A stretch of DNA of 64,000 nt, from NCBI GenBank assembly GCA_964035575.1, contig OZ037878.1:1116001-1180000 (forward strand). Direction: 5' to 3'. Origin of the DNA: Rhynchopus sp. YZ270_cl-10. Taxonomy: Eukaryota > Euglenozoa > Diplonemea > Diplonemida > Diplonemidae. Position 1 is the stretch's first letter; the number at the start of each line of letters is the position of its first letter. Below are positions 59,815 to 64,000 of the stretch, in pieces. The notes below the pieces were generated by a model. The model was not told the DNA's origin, made no database searches, and saw only the letters and a program-made list of their open reading frames with translations. The position numbers and the translations under genes are program-made.

Positions 59815-60044
59815 CAGGTCTGTGATGCTCCTAAATGTCCTAGGCTGCACGCGCACTACACTGACGCATTCAACGAGCCTGATTGCCTTACGGCAACCTA
59901 TCTTGAAGAGGACGGGAAATCTTTTGAACTTGCGTCGTGATGAGGATCGATGATTGCAATTATTCTCCTTGAATGAGGAATGCCTAGTAGGCGCAAGCCA
60001 TCAGCTTGCACTGATTACGTCCCTGCCATTTGTACACACCGCCC
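59815..60044 (+). rRNA. Fragment of SSU (18S) rRNA, 3' region
   Basis: Starts with CAGGTCTGTGATGCTCCTAA and runs through CTGCACGCGCACTACACTGA, GGGAAATCTTTTGAACTTGC, GATTGCAATTATTCTCCTTG, GAGGAATGCCTAGTAGGCGC and GATTACGTCCCTGCCATTTG to TACACACCGCCC. These are the conserved helices of the 3' major domain up to the decoding site, in correct order and without gaps. The usual continuation after CACCGCCC (GTCG...) is absent. Instead CCAACTTGCGTCGTGAC follows, repeating a stretch from inside the fragment (59929-59941). It is about one eighth of an SSU gene, so it is not functional as rRNA. The CATTTG variant (most eukaryotes have CCTTTG) matches kinetoplastid sequences. It lies in the probable 5' leader of the next gene, sense orientation. 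Confidence 0.9.
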
Positions 60045-60153
60045 TCCAACTTGCGTCGTGACCACACACCATGGGGAGGAGTTACCCAGCATTTTTCACA
60101 CACACATCACATAAAAACCCACCAAAAAAATACAACAGAAACACATTAACACG

Positions 60154-63100
60154 ATGGATTCGTGGGGGCAGTCACAAGGTTACAAAGGAGGGGGTAAGGG
60201 CGATGGGTTCAAAGGCAAGAACGGGAAGGGAGAGAAGGGAGACAAAGGCGGGAAGAAGGGCAAGAAGGGGGGGAAGAAGGGGAAGAAGGACGGCCCTAGT
60301 GTGATTCCGCAATATAACCCTGTGGGGGAGCAGGGACACCAGCATCAACATCATCAGCAGCACCATCACCATGGTGGGAAGAAGGGGGGCGACCGTGACC
60401 ACCAACCACGCCAACACAACCAACAACAACGTAACCCGGTCCCCCCACCACCACCGCCAGCACCAGAGGTGGCTGTCACCTCCGACTCCATCACCAGCGA
60501 CATGCTTCTCTTGCCTCCTCTGGTCCACAGCGTGGCACGCCCTGTGGTTCTCTCCTACAAGCTCGTCTCCCGCGTTCTCGTTGAAATCCTGCAGGGGCAC
60601 AGACACCGTTCGCACATCCCCGGCAACCTCCTCTCCCTGCAGTGCTACTACGCAGCAGGGGAGGAGCAGACCCTCCCCTTCCCCCTCCCGTTCACCTCCA
60701 CCGTCACAGTGGAGGAGGGTGAGGGCTTGGCGACACCGTCAGCAGAGCGTAGTACCGAGACTGTGTCGGTGTTGATGCTAGCGGCATCGAAGACGGCGAA
60801 TGACAACGTGGTGCGCCATCTGTCGGTGGTGACGAAGAAGGGAGAGGACGGGGCGCATCTGCTCCTTGGGGGGGCTGTGACGGATGATGCGGTGGCGTCT
60901 GCGAAACGGCATGTTCTTGCGCAGAGTGGGATTGACTTGTCGGGGACGGAGCTGGCACCGTTTGTGGACTTTGTGTACAGAGATGGAGCTGATGTGCGCA
61001 CATCGAAGGTGTTCCTCGCGAAGACGTGGGGTGCAGAGACAACTGCCGCTAAGGGCGTTGCAACGACCCCCCTCCACGAGCTTCTCAGTAGTGCCGAGAA
61101 CAAGTCGGCTGGCTCCTTCGAAGCGCTTGCCACATGCGACATGCTCCTTGAGGTGCTCGAACGCTGCCTCGGTGCACGCGTCCTTGCCGCCCTCGAGGCA
61201 CGTCGCGCGAACGAACTGGAAGGTGCAGTCTCATCTAACCTCGAGCTCTCCATCATGGACACAAACCTCCTCGGGCCTGTCGACCAGCTCACAGGAAACG
61301 GGGACTGCTTCCGCCTTGAAAGGATCGCAGGGGCATTAGAGTATGTTAATTAGAGAGGCGTGGGTTCGTCTGATAAACTTTTCTATATTTTTTTTTTTGC
61401 GGGTTTTTGCGTTCTCAGATTGTTTTGTAAACACACTGTTATTGGAAGCTGATTATTGTTAAAACCAACGATATCTCCCGGTTGCCCTCAGGGCTTCGGG
61501 GTGCTTTGGGTACGTGATGTACAGTAATCGCATATCGAACGACTTCTTTTTTTGTGACAACTGCCTTGCAAAGGTTGTAGGGGAGGAAATGAAAACATAT
61601 CTGAGTTGTGCCCGAATTTTTTTGGTGTGAGCGATGTAAACACGACATAACTTATCCACAGAAAAGTTTTTGATTTTGTCCCTACACACTCCACAAAAAT
61701 CCGGTGCGATCAACGAAAAATTCTTTTTCTGATTTCGCACGAAGCATTTTACTTTTCTTTTCTACGTTTTGCAAAACACCATAAAAAGAAAGATGGGACC
61801 ATTTTTGTTGATCCCTCACCATATACTATCAATTTATTGATTGCATACCTACCCCCCCCCCCGTGCATAAGTCTGCGTATAAGTCCGATTTTTGGGGGGG
61901 CTGAGGGCCTCCGGACTTATACACGGGGTTTCGGACTTATGCACGGGTATCGGACTTATACACCGGTTTTGTGCACCCAGGTACCCAGACCCATGCAGTG
62001 TCACATGACCTCAGTGTGAGTGACCCACATGTGACACCGCAAAATTTACCCTGTCTTCGTGCACCTTCGGCACAACGCCGCAGACAGGCCAAACAGCGTT
62101 GGAGGAATGCTGTGCAGGTATCAAACATGAGAACCCACTCAACAAGAGACACCTTTTGGCTGTTGAGACTGTTTGGGGTGCAAAGTTTTCCACAATGTTG
62201 CAGTAACAGGTGCACATCTTTGAGCATTGTGAGGATGATGTTTTGACATGAGAAGCGTGAAGATGATCCCTGGTGAATACACCACCAATAAAAATAAAGT
62301 TACGCTCGCTTCGCTCGCGGAAAAATACCTCAAATTTTTTCTCCCGCTCGCTTCGCGAGCGGGAAAACGCCTCAAAAAAATTTCTCCCCACCACTAGTAC
62401 ACAAAACCGGTGTATAAGTCGGCCTGTGCATAAGTCCGATCCTGAGCCCAAATCTGCCCGGACTTATACACGGGTCGTCGGACTTATGCACGGGTCATGG
62501 GGGTCGGACTTATGCACGGGGGGGGGGTAGGTATGATGAAAATACTGATTTCGTTTCTTTCTTTATCAGACTAGCTTAAACTCAGATAACAGTTTTTATT
62601 TCCCGGTTGCATAAATTAACGTAAAAAGGGAGTGTTTTTCGACTCTGTCTGGCAGCTTCGCTACGTTGAGATTGCCAACAATAATAACCAATAGCACCTT
62701 TTTTGCATTGGAGGTGCCATAGGCTGGGGGGTCCTTTTTTTTTGCCGTCCACACCACATTTATTCCTACAGGAGAGACCTGTCGCAAGGGGAGCTGGGAC
62801 GCTTGTTGGAACCCCTCAAGAAGGACGGGAAATTGAAGTATGTCCCATCCCCTATCTCATTTTATTTTTGTGCTTGCATCACTAGCTACCATTTGTTGTG
62901 TTTGCACCCTATGGCACCGTATGGGGTTTGGTAACCCCACGGAAAACAATTCCTGTACCCGCCAGCACTTTTAACTTCTTTTTCTTAACCTCCAAGTGTT
63001 GGGAACATTTTTGTTGATCCCTATGCTATCAATTTATTGAATGCAAATTATTATGTTGAAATACGTAACCTCCATTTCACTTGAACGTATGTGAACCCAA

Positions 63101-63947
63101 CCAACTCCACCAACCCCCCAGGTACGCAACACTGGCTTCCCTGCCCCTCTCTCCGCCGCCGACAGACGCCTAGTTTGTGCCTGGTTGTAAAGAATTTTGT
63201 TTCAATTTTTTTTTGGGTCGGTTCACTACACCTTGTGGCTTTAATAAATAAAATGAGGACAGCTAAAAAAAAGACAAAACAAAATGTAAGTTTTATCCAG
63301 GTGGCATCTACCTGCACTTTAAAAAAAAAAAACTTCAGAAAAAAACCCACCCTCCCCAGCACAAGGTGTGGTTGCAAATTAAGAAAAAAAAAAAACAAAG
63401 AATGGTTCGGGTTGTTAGGCAGGAATGAGGGGGTTTTCACAAAAGTCCCTTAAAATATGTCTTGGGTTGGATTTTGCATGTTGGTTGCAAACAGTAGCAG
63501 AGCAGGGCACCGATTGGGTATCCTCTACTGGAATAACCTCAGCAAATTAAACGAAGTTTTTCCAAAAAAAACTGAGTTGCAGGGGTTTACTTATGGATGT
63601 GCACGAGAAGCACATTTTTTTTTTCTTCTCCATCGTTGAAAATCTGACAACGGTCAGCTACGCCTTTGGTTTTGGTTTCTCCTCCCTTTTTGTAAACAAA
63701 AAAAAAAAGCAAAAAACAAACAAACGTTCGATTTATGGGGGAAAACAAAAAAAAGCAAAAAGTATAAAAAAGCTACCACCCTTCTCCTCATTGCAATGGA
63801 AAAAAATATAGAAGAAAGCAACAATGGACGGAGGGAACCTTGTATTTCAAGTCAGCCTATTTTTTTCACCCCAGTATTGTGCGTCCGACTCCTGAACCGG
63901 TCTTTTCCGATCGTAAGAAGAAGAAAAAATATGGGGATAAGGGGTAG
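60154..63947 (+). CDS. DBC1/CCAR-like protein with inactive Nudix-type domain, four exons
   Basis: Exons 60154-61340, 62772-62837, 63122-63172 and 63875-63947, all joined in phase 2 with GTATGT (twice) and GTTTGT donors; 458 residues. The N-terminus is Gly/Lys-rich (KGEKGDKGGKKGKKGGKKGKK), then a His/Gln run and a proline run. About 110-330 has the order seen in the catalytically dead Nudix domain of DBC1/CCAR proteins: LLLPPLVHSVARPVVLSYKL ... VVRHLSVVTKKGEDGAHLLLGGAV ... SAKRHVLAQSGIDLSGTELAPFVDFVY ... SKVFLAKTWG. A helical part follows (LTGNGDCFRLERIAGALERDLSQGELGRLLEPLKKDG), EF-hand-like, and a basic end (SDRKKKKKYGDKG). If exon 3 is not spliced out of its TAG (63171-63173) the protein stops after SPPPTDA at 434 residues. 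Family assignment is tentative; known relatives regulate transcription and splicing. Intron 1 carries a transposon. Confidence 0.65.
61848..62531. mobile_element. TA-flanked non-autonomous DNA transposon in an intron
   Basis: 684 bp with inverted ends of about 130 bases. The outer end is CCTACCCCCCCCCCGTGCAT and its complement, followed inward by repeated GGACTTATGCACGGG / GGACTTATACACGGG units, and at the inner edge CGGACTTATACACCGGTTTT mirrored by AAAACCGGTGTATAAGTCGG. TA lies on both sides (61846-61847 and 62532-62533), pointing to the Tc1/mariner-pogo group. The centre has a CCCGCTCGCTTCGCGAGCGGG-type hairpin and no gene. It lies in intron 1 (61341-62771) next to a segment, TTGTTGATCCCT ... 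CTATCAATTTATTGA, that recurs in intron 2 at about 63012-63038. Confidence 0.75.
63593..63625 (+). repeat. R3 repeat in intron 3
   Basis: TGGATGTGCACGAGAAGCAC followed by ATTTTTTTTTTC. A shortened R3 copy; loop ACGAG. Confidence 0.45.
63826..63874 (+). repeat. R2 repeat fragment at an intron acceptor
   Basis: GGGAACCTTGTATTTCAAGT followed by CAGCCTATTTTTTTCACCCC and AG at 63874. The 3' half of R2 runs directly into the acceptor of the last exon. Confidence 0.55.
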
Positions 63948-64000
63948 CAGGGGGGAATGGGGAACGAAGCTAACAAAAAAAAAAAAATACCTACAAAGCC

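Noticed and set aside
59815-60044. Functional rRNA gene or an rDNA unit
   Set aside because: Only about 230 of nearly 2000 bases are present, the 3' end breaks off after CACCGCCC, and no 5.8S or LSU sequence is near.
1-64000. LTR retrotransposons, LINEs or virus-derived elements
   Set aside because: I saw no reverse transcriptase, integrase, capsid-like or long-terminal-repeat structure; all mobile elements found are short inverted-repeat DNA types or SINE-like fragments.

Overview
The window looks like nuclear DNA of a euglenozoan protist, most likely a diplonemid or a close relative. Three things point there. All 22 protein genes I can support lie on the + strand over 64 kb, each preceded by a pyrimidine-rich tract ending in AG, as expected for polycistronic transcription with spliced-leader trans-splicing. 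A 230-nt piece of small-subunit rRNA at 59815-60044 carries the kinetoplastid-like TGCCATTTGTACACACCGCCC form of the 3' decoding region. Five genes also have conventional GT-AG introns (donor usually GTATGT), which argues against trypanosomatids. The species call is inference.

Layout. 1-4.6 kb: the 3' part of a coiled-coil gene, then CTP synthase. 6.5-12.1 kb: three tandem copies of a gene fusing a ubiquitin-like domain to leucine-rich repeats (UBL-LRR), interrupted by a 1.27-kb insertion. 13-14 kb: a PPR protein. 14.1-16.6 kb: a nest of non-autonomous DNA transposons. 16.7-26 kb: four unrecognised proteins and a two-exon BAG1-type Hsp70 co-chaperone. 27.7-35.1 kb: a GT61 glycosyltransferase, an armadillo-like protein, a membrane-anchored SAM methyltransferase and a Sec14 protein with a prenylated ubiquitin-fold tail. 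35-39 kb: a gene-free, repeat-rich spacer with a hAT-type insertion. 39.2-42 kb: two more UBL-LRR copies. 42.5-58 kb: a large disordered protein, a UBL/B-box/ankyrin protein, a twin ADF-H actin-binding protein (3 exons) and dyskerin/Cbf5 (4 exons). 58-64 kb: the rRNA fragment and a four-exon DBC1/CCAR-like gene with a transposon in its first intron.

Two things stand out. First, the five UBL-LRR genes are near-identical in DNA except at the same few codons of every repeat (the residues flanking the F-L/F-F step and the Cys), so they form a family of one fixed scaffold with a diversified surface. Copies also share cassettes and a frameshift in a mosaic way. Second, the spacers and introns hold dozens of short (35-60 nt) imperfect hairpin elements of a few related families, often with the loop ACGAGAG and non-identical stems. 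Every copy I found is in the transcription orientation, and several sit just upstream of a splice acceptor.

Exon joins, trans-splice sites and family names were worked out by eye from reading frame and motifs; none has been tested against transcripts or databases.
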